Origin: Gonatopus flavifemur
Lineage: Eukaryota; Arthropoda; Insecta; Hymenoptera; Dryinidae
Reading direction: 5' to 3'
DNA: 64,000 nt
Assembly (NCBI GenBank): GCA_018340375.1
Contig: JAFFJZ010000006.1
Location: 29,332,001 to 29,396,000 of the forward strand
A program made the position numbers and the translations under genes. The notes under the pieces are model-generated. The model had not been told where the DNA came from. It worked only from the letters and a program-made list of their open reading frames with translations, and did not search any database. Shown piece after piece: positions 49,165-61,238 of this stretch; the stretch's first letter is position 1; each line of letters begins with the position of its first letter.

Positions 49165-50712
49165 GCACAACGAGCCTTTCGTTTTTCTCCCCCTTCTCCA
49201 TATCTCCGCCCTCTCTTTCGGATCTCTAATTGAAACATTGCCCGATCCCGGTGGAGTCCAACGCGAACCATCCTGTTCCTGGAATCGAAAGAAAACACAA
49301 GAGAAATAAAATGCGGAGGCTCTCGTTGTCGGGATCTTTTGTCCTTTTTCATCTTTCTCTTCTCGAAGCGGTGAGTGAGGAAGATTGGGCAAAGATTGGA
49401 TCGTTGGTGGTTCCAAGTCGGATGAGGAACAAGAAGGGGAAGAAGAAGGACAAGAAAAAAAAGCCAGAAGAAGAGTAAGAGAAAGAAGGGCATTCTGCAA
49501 AAGAAAAGAAAAGATATCGAGAGTTCAGGAATGCGTTGCACCACACACGGTGCTGCGAATTCGCATAAGGTCCATTTACGAGCATGGATTTTCATACATG
49601 ATTTCTTCCACTTACTCGACATTTTAAATGAGGCTGACACGGAGGAAATATTATTGTATACAATGTGTGCGAGGAGAGAGATAATGTACCTGTTGGATTG
49701 AGTTGTGCGATAAGTCATGGAGAAATATTGTATTCATATACCTGCTGTTGTAGACTTATGTTTCTTCCTCTGTTACTTCAGTAAGTACCGTAGGAAGTAT
49801 CGTGAATGAGGTGAAGTGAAAAAACAGATGAAAATATTTTGTTCTTCTTCGAGGAATGGAAGATTATGGAGATAAACGGTGAAGTTTTTTTTTCAATTCT
49901 TCGCATATTTGATATCGAGGATGCTTAAAACCTTCCTTCGTTTGATCAAATTTTGGAATTTTCAACACCCTTCTAAACTAAGAATCCCAAAAAACAGGAT
50001 TCTTCTGCTTGCAGAATTGGAATTCGAAACACGTTTCACGTGGAGATCAATGAACATGAGATTCTTGTCGGTACCGAGGTGTTGCATTTTTCGCATTCGA
50101 TCGAATCGAATGAACGAGTTCTCAAAAGATTTTCGACTACATTTTGGCCTTCGTTCGTCTGAAAAACTCTTCAATTTTCTCAATCGGTTCGTATTACCAC
50201 CATCTTTCCGGATTTATTCCGTTCCCATGAGATTATTCACGGATTACCGAACAATGCGAGAACATTGTAGGAGGAAGAAAAGTCGCACGAGGACCACGCG
50301 ATAATACCCGTTACAAATAACTTGGAAATAATCGTTGATCTTGAAATATGAAAATATGAAAGTGATAATCACTTCCAAGCATCGTTTGTTTGTAGAAATG
50401 CATGTATTTACAAAAGCGAGATCATGTTCCACCACGTACGTCGCCACAAAGTGTTATTTGATTCAATCACGTATACCTATAAGAAGAACATATCGTGCTT
50501 TCTACTCAATCGGATATTCGCGACCGCTTTAATCTGAAATCGTTTAGGAGGAAGTATCTCAGCTAGAGGATTTTAAACGTAATAACTATAGATTAGGACC
50601 ATCGTATAGTCGTTGAAACCTCATGTTTCCGTACGTACAGGGGCTTCTTCGCGTATAGGAAATCCATTATAGGAGAAAACTGATATATTTGTATTGGAAT
50701 ATTGTTTGTGTG

Positions 50713-50738
50713 ACAACAACAACAACAACAACAACAAC
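50713..50738. repeat. (ACA)n microsatellite
   Basis: Eight or more ACA/AAC triplets. Confidence 0.9.
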
Positions 50739-51833
50739 GTGAACAACTACTTTCCTTTCTGAATCGAATTTCAAATAGTCCATGTTTATAATAATGAAAA
50801 TGAAAAGAAGCAAAGAAAGTGGATTTCACATGAAGTGATATTTCATATGTTTCCTTCCTGTGTATAAAAGACAAAAGCTTAAGATAATTCTGACCTCCCA
50901 TCACGTGCATGCATGTGTTCCCGCGCTCTTTGTTACGCAAGAAATTAACTACTCTCCGCTTCTACGAGTTATACATTTTATTTTTTCCCTGTTCTTCTTG
51001 TTCTTCGTTTATCTTCGGTAGATGTGAAAACGACTAAATGAGGCAAGAGTGAAACGGCAACAAAAGCGGTTTCGGACTAACGTATTGTGTCTTGAACCGA
51101 GCACACAAACGACTTTAATTGCTCGTAATTTGTCCAACGCATTCCACTGGATTCATTCTTGTACTCTTACGAGCCTAAAAATAAGTCCACGTCGACGATG
51201 ATAAATCCCGCCATGCAATTTTGTATTTGTTCTGGAGATATATGGTTTCACGTAAGAGCATTTCGTGCGTCTGTGTATACACAAAATGTCACATGAGAGT
51301 TTATATCCATTAATGACGTATGAGTGGTCGCTCAAAATCTACAAATTGATTGTATATTGCGCAAAACGGTGGGAGAGAACGCTCGGGGTGCCCCATAAGC
51401 TCTTCGTTTGAAAAGTATAGATATCGTGTGTGAAATTCGATGACGCGCAGATGTCCTGAAATAAACGTGCAATAAGCTGATTAGATGACGTTAGAATAAA
51501 TACGATATTATGGGATGTAAGGAGTCATTGAATTAGTTTTAATTTCTGCTTACATTCTGATCCTACATGCCCTCTAGCTCCATTGTATATAAGAAGAAAT
51601 GCCATACTCAATTAGACTCGATGATTCAAGATTTAATCGGATATAGCGAAATCTAGGGAGATCCAACTGGATCCGACCAGATCTTGTTGCTCTGGAAGGA
51701 ACGTTTGGTTTCACATAGGAAACAAATTCAAGGAGGAGAAATTTTTGGAATTTCAATCGATTGGTTTGGCAACGAACTTGCCGTTTGAACTATTGAATCA
51801 GCTTTAGCTGCAAATTAATTGCAAGGACCACTG

Positions 51834-52093
51834 TATTTTGAACATTATTATACAGAAAAGAAGCGAACGAATGTGCGTCAGAGGGCGCACAGCGAAATCA
51901 AATTCTTCTAATTCGCGAATCTAAACAATGAAATAATACTCTACTGAAAATGCTAGGTAGATCATCCGGATAAAGAATAGTTGTCAGGTTTTGAACGGTT
52001 TTTGTCCCAGGAAATCCGCTCAAAAACTGACAGAAAAAACTTTTCCAGGTTTTGATAGCTGACAACCTGGCAACTACTTTTTTTTGTCCGGAT
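51834..52093 (+). repeat. dispersed repeat copy with an embedded MITE; unfilled site
   Basis: The sequence from TATTTTGAAC through GTGCGTCAGAGGG and CGCGAATCTAAACAAT is repeated at 58586-58681. After AAACAAT this copy continues directly with GAAATAATACTC, whereas the other copy holds a 942-bp transposon there. Both copies then contain a palindromic MITE starting ATCCGGATAAA (here 51964-52093, arms AATAGTTGTCAGG and inverse), so that MITE predates the duplication. Confidence 0.8.
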
Positions 52094-53634
52094 CCATTTT
52101 GTCCAAATGTGCAAATGAATTTGAAGATTATCTTTCCCCTGAAGAAAAAACACGATCTAAACCCTTCAGTTGCAATGTCAACGGTTTACCAAAATTTGTG
52201 CTGTTGATGAATTGTTTTAGTGTCACCGTGAGCAAAAGATTGCTATCGAAAATATTGTTTCAATATCTTCCACATAAATTCATTTCGCCGGAAGAAAAAA
52301 CAAACGATACTCATCCTAAACAATGCCTGTGAGTCACAGTAATAATTTTTTAAATACAAAAAGCCAAGGCTTATGCACCTTTGTGGGAATGGTTTGATTT
52401 TACTTCAAGGTCGTAAGTGATATTCGAAAAAGAAAATTCCTTCCCCCTGAAAAACATACTCAAAGTTGAAATGCTAGGATCAAAATGACCCTGTGTGCAC
52501 ATCAAGGGTCAAAATTGATTTATTTTTCTTCCACAGGATTCGTTGTAGAACCGTTTGCGAAGACGTCGATCGTCCATTTAACCAATCTGAACCATTCGGT
52601 TGCCTCTCATCGATGTACCTTTATTTATTCTGGGATCGAGTTCCATCAACGGTTGTATGCACCCGGATCCGGGTGGGCACTCTCTTTCAAGTACTTCTGC
52701 ATCACGCATCGTGCGATGAAACTTGAGGTTTTTTTCGTACACAACGATTTGACCATCTTCGTGTGAGTAATCGTGCAAAAAATTGGAAGGCAATTCTACA
52801 TTATGAATGATCTCGTGTGATTTCGATATACAACGCAACACCGGTTATCGAGTTCGTTATTTCGAATTTAGAATTATACGCCAGATTAATGAATTCAATA
52901 AAGTCCGGTATAATAACTTATCTCGGGAAGGAGTAACCGAAGAATTAGATAATTTATTCTGTGGAAATCCTAAAGAGGGATCTCAAAAGCAAAATCTAAA
53001 GATTTTTGATTCTCGAGAGAATAGATCTTCAAATGAATGATAGAATCTATTATAAGCTGTGCTACCGGAGTGGCGTGGCGTGACATGACGTGATGTCATA
53101 GGATATCCGTCGTCCCATCGGATTGCTACGTTTTGTACTATTCAGCTGACTAAAGTGACGTACAAAAGCTTGGATGACTTCTTTCTCTCGAGTCTTCGTA
53201 TGTATACCAACCGTTAGTCATAATAAGGAAGTGTCAACATACCCTGAGGATACGTAACAACTCGACCTAACGTTAGCGTTTTCTCGTTTCTTATACGTGA
53301 GAACGAACGGAATGGTACTACATGTACCTGAGTTTCATCAAAATCATTCCATCGACGTGAAATTCATTGAAATCGTCGTATTTTATCCCTTCTGATAACA
53401 TTATATTGGAGCTCTTCTTCTTTCGTCGATGCAACAATTCATGGAATGGAGAATCCTGTAATTTTATATTTGCTTTCACGTGAAAACATATTTAAACCAA
53501 ATTATGCTGGAGAACTAAGAACGATTGCGGGAAATCTTCAAAATTTAGCACACAAAATTACGTTAAATTACGACTCTTCCCTCCTTTTTTTGTGGATTCA
53601 ATACCGAAACGGCAGGTTGATAACAAACTGCACT
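52094..53634. other. gene-free stretch
   Basis: No recognised gene. A short TGACATGACGTGATGTCA palindrome-like run lies near 53.08 kb. Frames at 52485-52841 overlap on both strands and show no motif. Confidence 0.5.
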
Positions 53635-53762
53635 CCCTGCCTAAAGAATCTCGTTGAACCGATTGATTCTCATTGATTCCGATCAACCCCCCCTGAGGAT
53701 CAATTTTTAATGGATTTGAATCGGTTTTTTGCATCGGAATCAATGAGAATCAATGAGCAGGG
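53635..53762. mobile_element. palindromic MITE, CCCTGC family, TSD CT
   Basis: The left CCCTGCCTAAAGAATCTCG and right AATGAGAATCAATGAGCAGGG frame the same GATTCCGAT...ATCGGAATC palindrome as the other copies. CT occurs on both sides (53633-53634, 53763-53764). Length is 128 bp. Confidence 0.8.
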
Positions 53763-53766
53763 CTTT

Positions 53767-53996
53767 CTCTCTGAATCTGAAAGAGTGAAAAATCACGTGT
53801 TTCACTCCACTAAGTCTCAGAACTCTTTTAGAGTGAAAAATTAACTCTAGAATTCGAGTGGCTGTGAGTTTCTAACCTCAAACCTTAGAATATCACTCTA
53901 AAAGAGGGGAAATTTCACTAAAAAGAAATTTCTCAACAGACAGGCTCACTTTCGGCTGGCCGAAGAGTGAAATTTCACTCTAAAAATTTTAGAGAG
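53767..53996. mobile_element. GAGTGAA-word MITE
   Basis: The left CTCTCTGAATCTGAAAGAG and right CTCTAAAAATTTTAGAGAG match the termini of the 62967 palindrome. The interior consists of spaced GAGTGAAA/TTTCACTC words. It sits four bases from the CCCTGC MITE on its left. Confidence 0.65.
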
Positions 53997-55418
53997 TTGA
54001 TAGGAGTCTATTAAAAATTCCGTTATAGTTTACATATGAATTTTGCCCTCATAAATTTGATTCAAAATCTGCCTGGATTATCGTCACAGTTCAGAATACT
54101 ATATTTATTTTGATTTTAAGCTCAAATTTCCTCTGTTTGAGATTGATTCGAATGCATTTCGAAGAGGAGACTCTCTGCGGAGATGTCATTTTTATTATCA
54201 TGTTCTTATCGTAGCAGATTCTATTAGTGTATCAAAAAACGATACTTTCCCGATCAGAATATTTCAAGAAACTCCTTTTTCCTGTTCTTAAGAACCTTCA
54301 CGCTCACGTGATATTCTAAGAAAGTCCGTTTGGAAGGATATTCGAAGAGGAAAAGGGAGAATCCAAGTGAGAAGAGCGTTGAGGGAAATCCCCATGATAT
54401 TTTATCCCAAGTCATAACCAGCGAGCGCGTTATCCACGAAGCCGTAAAATCGAATGACTTGGCGTTTTCCTCCGTCCTGTTTATTCTCATTCCAATATTC
54501 ACGTTGTTCTGTATTGTCCTTTTTTTCCTCTTCTCGCTTTTTTTTCCATTGCCGTTAATTCATTCCGCATTCTCACAGTATTTTCGATGTCCCAAATTGG
54601 ACCGAAGACTCTCGTTCTGCTTCCGAAATCCAAAAGTAGTGAGTACAAAGAGGGGACAAAATTTTCCCTATTATCTTGAAAAATCTTCAGCAACAGGTTG
54701 AACACACGAATACGGAGAGTTACAAAGACTATTGAGGATATAATATTCTTTCTCGCTTATCTTCCTTCGATATTCTCCATTCAAATTCCATTTTTCCGTC
54801 ATAGTCGTGTAATTGTATTTATTAGAGTTCATGGATGCTTGAGATACAGTGAATTCATGTCGGGGATAAATACGCGCGTCGCCGATGTCAACTTATTCAA
54901 ACACGAGATCTAGAAGTTTTAATCAAAAACTATATTTCAGGTTCTCTAGGTAGCAAGAAAAGAAGCAAACAACAGTCATTTTTCAGCTTGAGTATGCTTT
55001 ATTCCTTTCTTTCCGTGGCTTTCAACAGGAGGACGTTACATTATCATATAGTGGGGCGAGCTTGTGTCTTATATTATACTTCATATCAACTTGAATCTGA
55101 TCCATGTGTTCATGTATAGAATGTACATGGTGGTGTATAACGCTACCATCTCTCAAGGATTATTTCTTCCGCATGTGATACTGATTTTGAATTATTCATC
55201 CAATGTACAAAAAATATATTTAAATTCGGAAGAATTTACAAAAAAGAATTTTTGTTGACAATGAAGATCTATTACATTGCCATTTTTGCAACAATCATGG
55301 GACTCCCAATAGGAATTGGAAACCCAATATTGATATATCATCAAGTGATGTTGGCGTTCCAGGTTTGCGCCATGCTCATTTGCCAGCCCCAAAAGTATCC
55401 AAAGGGCATCCAAAGTTA
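53997..55418. other. no supported gene
   Basis: The frame at 54330-54701 reads partly through a hydrophobic phenylalanine-rich run encoded by a T-rich tract. I see no start context, splice signal or family. Confidence 0.5.
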
Positions 55419-56065
55419 CCCTAGTAGAAATGTTGATATGGAAAACATCCTGATTTCCGTTCAGGGCCTGACTTGAGGATCCGATAAGGCCCTGACAAGA
55501 ATGTAACGCAGGGAAAAGACAAGGTCCTGATCAGGAAAACCAAACGTTTCCCAATCAGGATCTGATCAGGGTGGTAGCGGAATTCCCAATCACGACCTCA
55601 TCTAAGCTGAGATTCTAACATTCAATTTAATTTTCATGGAATTCACTTTTTATAAAATTTTTTGAAACTCCCCCAACAGAGGAAATTGTATTATGATCCA
55701 AATAGACCTCAGTAGATTCGGCTGTCTTGTCGGTTATCACATGATCGAAATACAGATGAGTCAAGGCAATCCTGATCAGGTCCTGATTCGGCTGTCTTGT
55801 CGGTTAACACATGATTGAAATACGGATGATCCAAGGCAATCCTGATCAGGTTCTGATAGGAACACCATTTCTGGGTTACTGAAAGGGAAAATCTGACTGA
55901 GACCTGTCAACAACCTCGCGTTACATTGTTGTAAGGTCCTAAACAGGATGCCATGTCAGGACCTGATAAGGTAATTAAAAGTTTCTCTTAATTAGGAGTT
56001 CTCTATGGCAGCCTTACGAGGGCTCTACTTCTAATAGGAAATTGCCTGTCAAATTTCTACTAGGG
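55419..56065. mobile_element. CCC/GGG-clan element, 647 bp, TSD TA
   Basis: The ends are CCCTAGTAGAAAT and the inverse ATTTCTACTAGGG, with TA on both sides. The interior contains many CCTGATCAGG/GGTCCTGAT words and an internal tandem duplication. No transposase. Confidence 0.87.
55716..55855 (+). repeat. 70-bp tandem duplication inside the element
   Basis: ATTCGGCTGTCTTGTCGGTT begins at 55716 and again at 55786. Both units run through CACATGAT.GAAATAC to AATCCTGATCAGG with a few differences. Confidence 0.88.
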
Positions 56066-56319
56066 TACGTGAAAAATCAAGCATCGAGGATTCTTGATAG
56101 ACTTCGGAAGGACTTTTCAACGACCACAATTTGGGGAATTCAGGTGCAAAAAAAAACGGTTTGAAAAGTCATATCTAGGAGTTTTCAATGATGGCTAGAA
56201 AAGATTCTGTATGATTCTTATTTTTTCTCCGTGTACAGAGATTCCGTATGGGACGTCAATTTTGGTGACAGGATAAGGATATCCCAGAAGATTTCTTTCA
56301 GAAACAAATCGATCCCTAA

Positions 56320-56473
56320 CAGGGATGGGCAGAACTTCTGTACCCCGAAGTAATTTCAATAAAAAATCATTTTCTTCACTTTATATAAGAATTTATTTAC
56401 AGAAAATAATAAAAGTACTTCTAAACGAAAATATTCCGGGAATAAAAAGGTACTTCCGGGTGGCCCATCCCTC
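56320..56473. mobile_element. hAT-like MITE, 154 bp
   Basis: The left CAGGGATGGGCAGAACTTC and right AAGTACTTCCGG..GGCCCATCCCTC ends are inverse. CAGGGATGGGC is a common hAT-type terminus. The flanking 8-mers ATCCCTAA (56312-56319) and ATCGCTAG (56474-56481) agree at six positions, as expected of an aged 8-bp hAT duplication. Confidence 0.7.
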
Positions 56474-56481
56474 ATCGCTAG

Positions 56482-58585
56482 TTGCTCTAAAATCAGAATG
56501 TCTGCTATAGGAAAAGTACAATCCATATTCCACGCCAATCGATTGAATTTCCATGAAAAAAAAAGTCTCCAAGTCCTGTTTATCCTCGCGGATGGAGCAG
56601 GAAATGAACCCACAATTCTTGGCTGCAGGGGGGGATTGAAAAAATGAATGAAGAATTCTCATGATACATAAAGAATACCTCATACGTGTATCCATAGAGA
56701 AATCCTGATCGGACGATCCAACCACAGACGCGCGATATAAAAATTCTGCACTCCAACTCTATTTTGCATCTTGCGAACGCGCTCGCGCACGCCTCGGTAC
56801 AAATAAGGCCACGTGTACACCTACACACACGTTGATCCTGACTCCCCATATATCGACAACGACGCAGCCGCCGGCGTGGCGGCGCACATACATCCGCTAT
56901 ACGGCGCAACTTCCTCTCACGATCGCGAATCCATGAATGGTGTCGTGGGCTATCAATGGGCCACGAAGTTCTACCCACACACGTATATCTAGAATATAGA
57001 GTGGGTTCTCTTGTTCCTTCCTTATGTACGCGTGCACGCAAAAGCTCGATTAATGCACAAGAGTGCCGATAGACATACATTTACGATACAATACAATACG
57101 ATACGATACGATAGATGGATACAACCTTAATCGAGCTTTTTATTCGATATTACTTTTACTATCGACAATACAAAAATGTCATCCTTATCGTAGAAATTCG
57201 TAAATCATATAACATAATCTAGAAATGTTAATCTAGCACGGTGAATCAAGTGCGAGACACGTATCGACAAGTAAATCGAATCATACGTTGCGGTAAACGT
57301 AAACAGTGAAACAGAAGGGAAATCGTGTTCCCGATGTTTCTCACAGTGGTTTTGTTCGTGCGCGTAGCATTCGAAGCTCGAACAACACCTGTATCTCAGG
57401 ATTCTGACGTTGGTTATTTGTTTCTTTTTTGTTCTAGAATTCAAGTGAGGAAATCAAGCTCCGTAGGAGAATAGAGTTTTAAACGGAACGTAAAATTGAT
57501 ATTTCAATTATGACTCATGGACTGCTCACGCGAGTGTATATATCTGCCATACGTTTTGCATTACAAATACCCGCCAACATAATCCCGTTGCTTTATCACA
57601 CCGAGTATTCTGTTCGTACTGTTCATTCTATACATTCTGTTTAGGTCATGGTATCTACTACCGATGCAGTTATATGTGTAACTACATACGAGCATCACAC
57701 TATGACATATAAAGAGAATACACAGAAAATCATGGAAGCGCGTGTGTAAGTACATGGGGCTCGGGTTCCATTCAGGTTTCTAAAAGACCGTTACGAAAGT
57801 GACAAACCGGACAAAGTCATTCCTAGCGGGAGAACGGAAGTCCGCCATTATGCAATGGAAACGTCAATTTCCGGCAATACTGTCGCGACTATCCTCTCTT
57901 TCTCTTTGTTCCTCCTATTGTCTCGTCCATCTTTTTTCCAATTTCCTTCCCCTACTTCTTTCTCCAGCCTTATCTTTCACGTTCGTGCGCGGCAGGACTG
58001 TCCGTGTTTTGCGAAAAAACGCCGACCCTATATACCGTCATCGTCGCATCGTCTCCCCCTATTCCAGCGACTGACGGAAAAAATTGATAAAGAGTTTGAG
58101 CTTGACAAATGGATCTATGTTTCCGGGATGGCATAGAAGTTTCAAGCGGTCTCCCGTCGTGGCTTTCGTCATATCGTACGCATGAATTTAAAATATAAAG
58201 ACCGTATGGGAAAGATTTATTCGCTCGATTCTCGATATTTTCATCATTGTTCGTTCTGTTCGATCTAGCGATTATCAAAAATCTGTGAGAATATTTGAGA
58301 GAGCACTCGGGTTTTGAATTCGTATGAATGTTCGATTGATAGTGGCTCGTTATTGGTACAAATTTGTTCATAAAATTGATATCATCATATTCATATACAG
58401 AATCACCAAATCTCCTGTTATAGCAGAATATATGTTGAAGAAACTCCAACAGTCCTTTTAGCGAGATTCGGAGAAATGTGTAGATATTTCCATAGAAAAG
58501 TTTGAGATTTTGTGACAGAGAGAAAATTAACTGTGACAGCGGAACCTTGTCCTGTCTTTCGATTAAATGGGATTCTTCGAGTGAA
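56482..58585. other. no supported gene; CpG-richer patch at 56.7-57.0 kb
   Basis: The 166-codon minus-strand frame at 56580-57080 lies over a CpG-rich patch. It has many cysteines and arginines but no recognisable motif and no splice or start support. A pentamer repeat lies at 57084-57113. Confidence 0.5.
57084..57113. repeat. (GATAC/AATAC)n pentamer microsatellite
   Basis: About six units of ATACA then ATACG. Confidence 0.85.
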
Positions 58586-58681
58586 TATTTTGAATATTAT
58601 TACACAGAAAAGAAGCGAATAAATGTGCGTCAGAGGGAGCACAGCGAAATCAAATTCTTCCAATTCGCGAATCTAAACAAT
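58586..58681 (+). repeat. left half of dispersed repeat interrupted by transposon
   Basis: Homologous to 51834-51940 through CGCGAATCTAAACAAT, after which the transposon begins. The other half resumes at 59624 with ATGAAATAATACCCTAC. Confidence 0.85.
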
Positions 58682-59623
58682 CCCAGGTAAAAATTGACCA
58701 TGGGCGCTAGGTTGCCGCAAGGCTCACCAAGATGGGCCGAGCCTAGGCTACCAGCCATGGCGCAACTCTGAAATGATAATATCATATGCCGTCAATGGCA
58801 GACCATACAAAAATTTGTTCGCCAAGGATGAGCCAACGCTGTAGCAATCTTGCGGCAGGGTTGCGCCCATCTCATGCCAATGGTCACTTTTATTTTTTAT
58901 TGTAATTGAAAATAAAATAAAAAATCCATTCTATCATTTCGATTGAACGAAATGAATGTCGGAGAATTTCAACATGTAATTTTTCTGATTAGTTTAAACT
59001 GATGAATGACGTAAATCCGGTGGTCCTGGCGTAGAAGTAGGCGGGTCTGGAAACAGATGAAGAATTATTTCTGTCATGGAATCTTCAAAGGAGACTTATA
59101 TATTGATTGAATGCTTGGTTCGCCACTCGCAGGAAACAAGCATCACTCTGGTGAGAGTTATTGTAATTTGCTGTTTGAGAAGGAAGTTTCACTCTTAGCC
59201 AAGCTATTACTCAAGTCGAGTCAAGCTAACGCCTAAACTGAGCGAGGCCATCGCCCACGCTGAGCCAAGCTATTGCCCAAGCTGGACCAAGCTACGACCC
59301 ATGCTTGGTGCAACATGAGAATCCATTGTCATTCAGAGTTGCCTAATGCTTGGAGCAGTGTCCCGCCAAGCCCTAGAGAGCCTCTGTTGAAAGCATGCTT
59401 TTTCCTTCAAGCAATATTGGTTGAAGGATGGGCCAAGCGTGGCGCAGCCAATGATCAATGATGGACCAATGAAGTCGATTTATGACTTCCCATATTGGTA
59501 CAATGTTTAGACCATTGTCAACCATCCTTGTCCCTACATAGATTGCCCAGCTTTGGCTGGCAGCCTTGCGTCTAGCTATATTCCGTCGTCAGCATTGGCG
59601 GAGCCTGAAGATTTTTATATGGG
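58682..59623 (+). mobile_element. CCCAGGTAAAAATT element, shorter copy, TSD AT
   Basis: Nearly identical to 36804-37809 but lacking 64 bp after GATAATATCAT, probably by deletion between short CAT repeats. The ends are CCCAGGTAAAAATTGACC and GATTTTTATATGGG. Comparison with the unfilled site at 51.94 kb shows that AT was duplicated on insertion. The frame at 59273-59461 is the counterpart of the one in the other copy. Confidence 0.9.
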
Positions 59624-59659
59624 ATGAAATAATACCCTACTGAAAGTGCTAGGCAGATC

Positions 59660-59850
59660 ATCCGGATAAAAAATAGTTGTCAGGCTTTGAACGGTTTTTG
59701 CCCAAAATTTCTACCTAGTTTCGACCGGAATCACTAAACATGGAACAATATCCTGTCACAAACTGACAGAAAAAATTTTGCCAGGTTTTGATAGGATATT
59801 CCTGAGACAAAGATCGTTCAAAGCCTGATGACAACTATTTTTGTTCGGAT
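59660..59850. mobile_element. palindromic MITE with ATCCGGATAAA ends
   Basis: ATCCGGATAAAAAATAGTTG at the left pairs with CAACTATTTTTGTTCGGAT at the right. The inner words CAGGCTTTGAACG/CGTTCAAAGCCTG and TATCCTGTCA/TGATAGGATA also pair. A shorter, deleted copy is at 51964-52093. Confidence 0.8.
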
Positions 59851-60929
59851 CAGCCTGTTCGGAATTGATGTGTAAATGAGTAGAGATGCATTTGCGATTT
59901 CTCCTCCTCCCCTGTAAGTTCATTAATATTTCACATAGGAAAGATCATTTCAGGAACAAGAAACACTTTCTTGAATCTCATGACGTGGTGCTCTACCACA
60001 AACGCCTTGGTACAGGAATAATAAAGGTGGGCACCAGAGTCCGCCGCCAATCGCCATTCACCGTCAAAGTTTACCAAAGTAAACCAGTGTTTACGTAGGA
60101 TGAAATCTAGCATTCTTGAAATCACTCACACTCCCTCGATGTATTTTCTCAAATGAATGAATAGAAAGTGTGTACCTTTGTTGTTATAGGTTGGTTTTTT
60201 TTTTTGACAGTTCGAGGACAAATTCCTCATTCGATTGTTGATTCTTAATTCTCGTTTTTTCATCAGCAGTCTAAGGAACGTGTCTCTGATGAAAGAATTT
60301 CTTTGAAATCTTCCTAAATCTAATTTGTTTGTGGAGATCGCGATACAGATTGTCACCCTCTAGGCAATGTAAATTCAGCGACTCGTTTTGTATCATACTT
60401 TTCCCTCTTCCTCTTTACACTTTTTTTATGTGAAATGACTTCCTTAGTGAGTCCATAACGGAGTGCGAATCGGTTGTAAACAAGTGCGAGATCGTGCACT
60501 TATTGTTGGTTATTCAAGATCGGCATTCCCAGGGCGTGAATCTTTCTTATTCTTTCTCTGTTCATCTGTCTCTGCCCCTCCCTCACTTTTCCTCACGTAA
60601 TATAAACGCATACACGTCTACACATACGTATCAAATACGTACACGTATTACATAATCGTACGACGACGAATGCTCCTGGCAGCCGCCAGTTCTGGCCGGG
60701 TATGAATGAGTGACTCACACGTCGTTGCCTTTTGTGTCTGTATCCAAAGCGTATACGTATGAATCACGTGTATACGTTCAGGAGGTTTATGATATGTACA
60801 TATAATGATATAAAGTCGTTTCTCGAGTGCACGCATTTATGCATCAATGCAATCCTTCACTGTTTTTTATCTACTCGCTGGAACGTTCATACGGGTGCAG
60901 CATTTGCACGGGATAAATTCCTCAAAGTA
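59851..60929. other. no supported gene
   Basis: Short frames only. No recognised element or RNA. Confidence 0.5.
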
Positions 60930-61143
60930 CCCTGGTTAAAAGAACCCATTGATCCTTGACCGATTCTCATTGAATTACAATTAAACGTGGACAAGATTTT
61001 TCAATGAGATTTCGTCAGAACTTTCATGTGAATCTCGTTGAATCTGGCCAAATCTCATTCACTTACGATTGAACTTGGACAATGTTCTGACGAAATCTTA
61101 TTGAATTTCATTTGTTAGATTCAATGGATTCTTTTAACTAGGG
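60930..61143. mobile_element. CCC/GGG-type MITE, 214 bp, TSD TA
   Basis: CCCTGGTTAAAAGAACCCAT at the left and ATGGATTCTTTTAACTAGGG at the right are inverse. Inner arms include GGACAAGATTTTTCAATGAG and ATTGAACTTGGACAATGTTC words. TA flanks both ends. Confidence 0.82.
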
Positions 61144-61238
61144 TATAACAGCATCGGCGCTCCACATCCTTAATTGAAAAAAAAGGGACGGTTCGAAAGG
61201 AATATTATGGTGAGAAACTTTAAAGATAGATTTGCTCT

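Larger units (their letters stand above)
44622..51833. other. long stretch without supported genes
   Basis: Overlapping minus-strand frames of 235 and 259 codons at 48.8-49.7 kb lie over a purine/pyrimidine-biased segment and encode arginine/serine/phenylalanine-rich low-complexity protein with no domain. I do not call them. Weak inverse words around 46.06-46.27 kb (TGTGTAATTTTGACACA and relatives) may be a decayed MITE. CAGTGTCGGACTGG at about 46572 resembles a hAT terminus but no partner was found. Confidence 0.5.

Noticed and set aside
48793..49718. Two overlapping minus-strand frames of 235 and 259 codons
   Set aside because: They overlap in different phases over purine/pyrimidine-biased DNA, are low in complexity, lack domains or splice support, and cannot both be real.
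56580..57080. 166-codon minus-strand frame
   Set aside because: Lies over a CpG-rich patch that removes stop codons. No motif, start context or splice signal.
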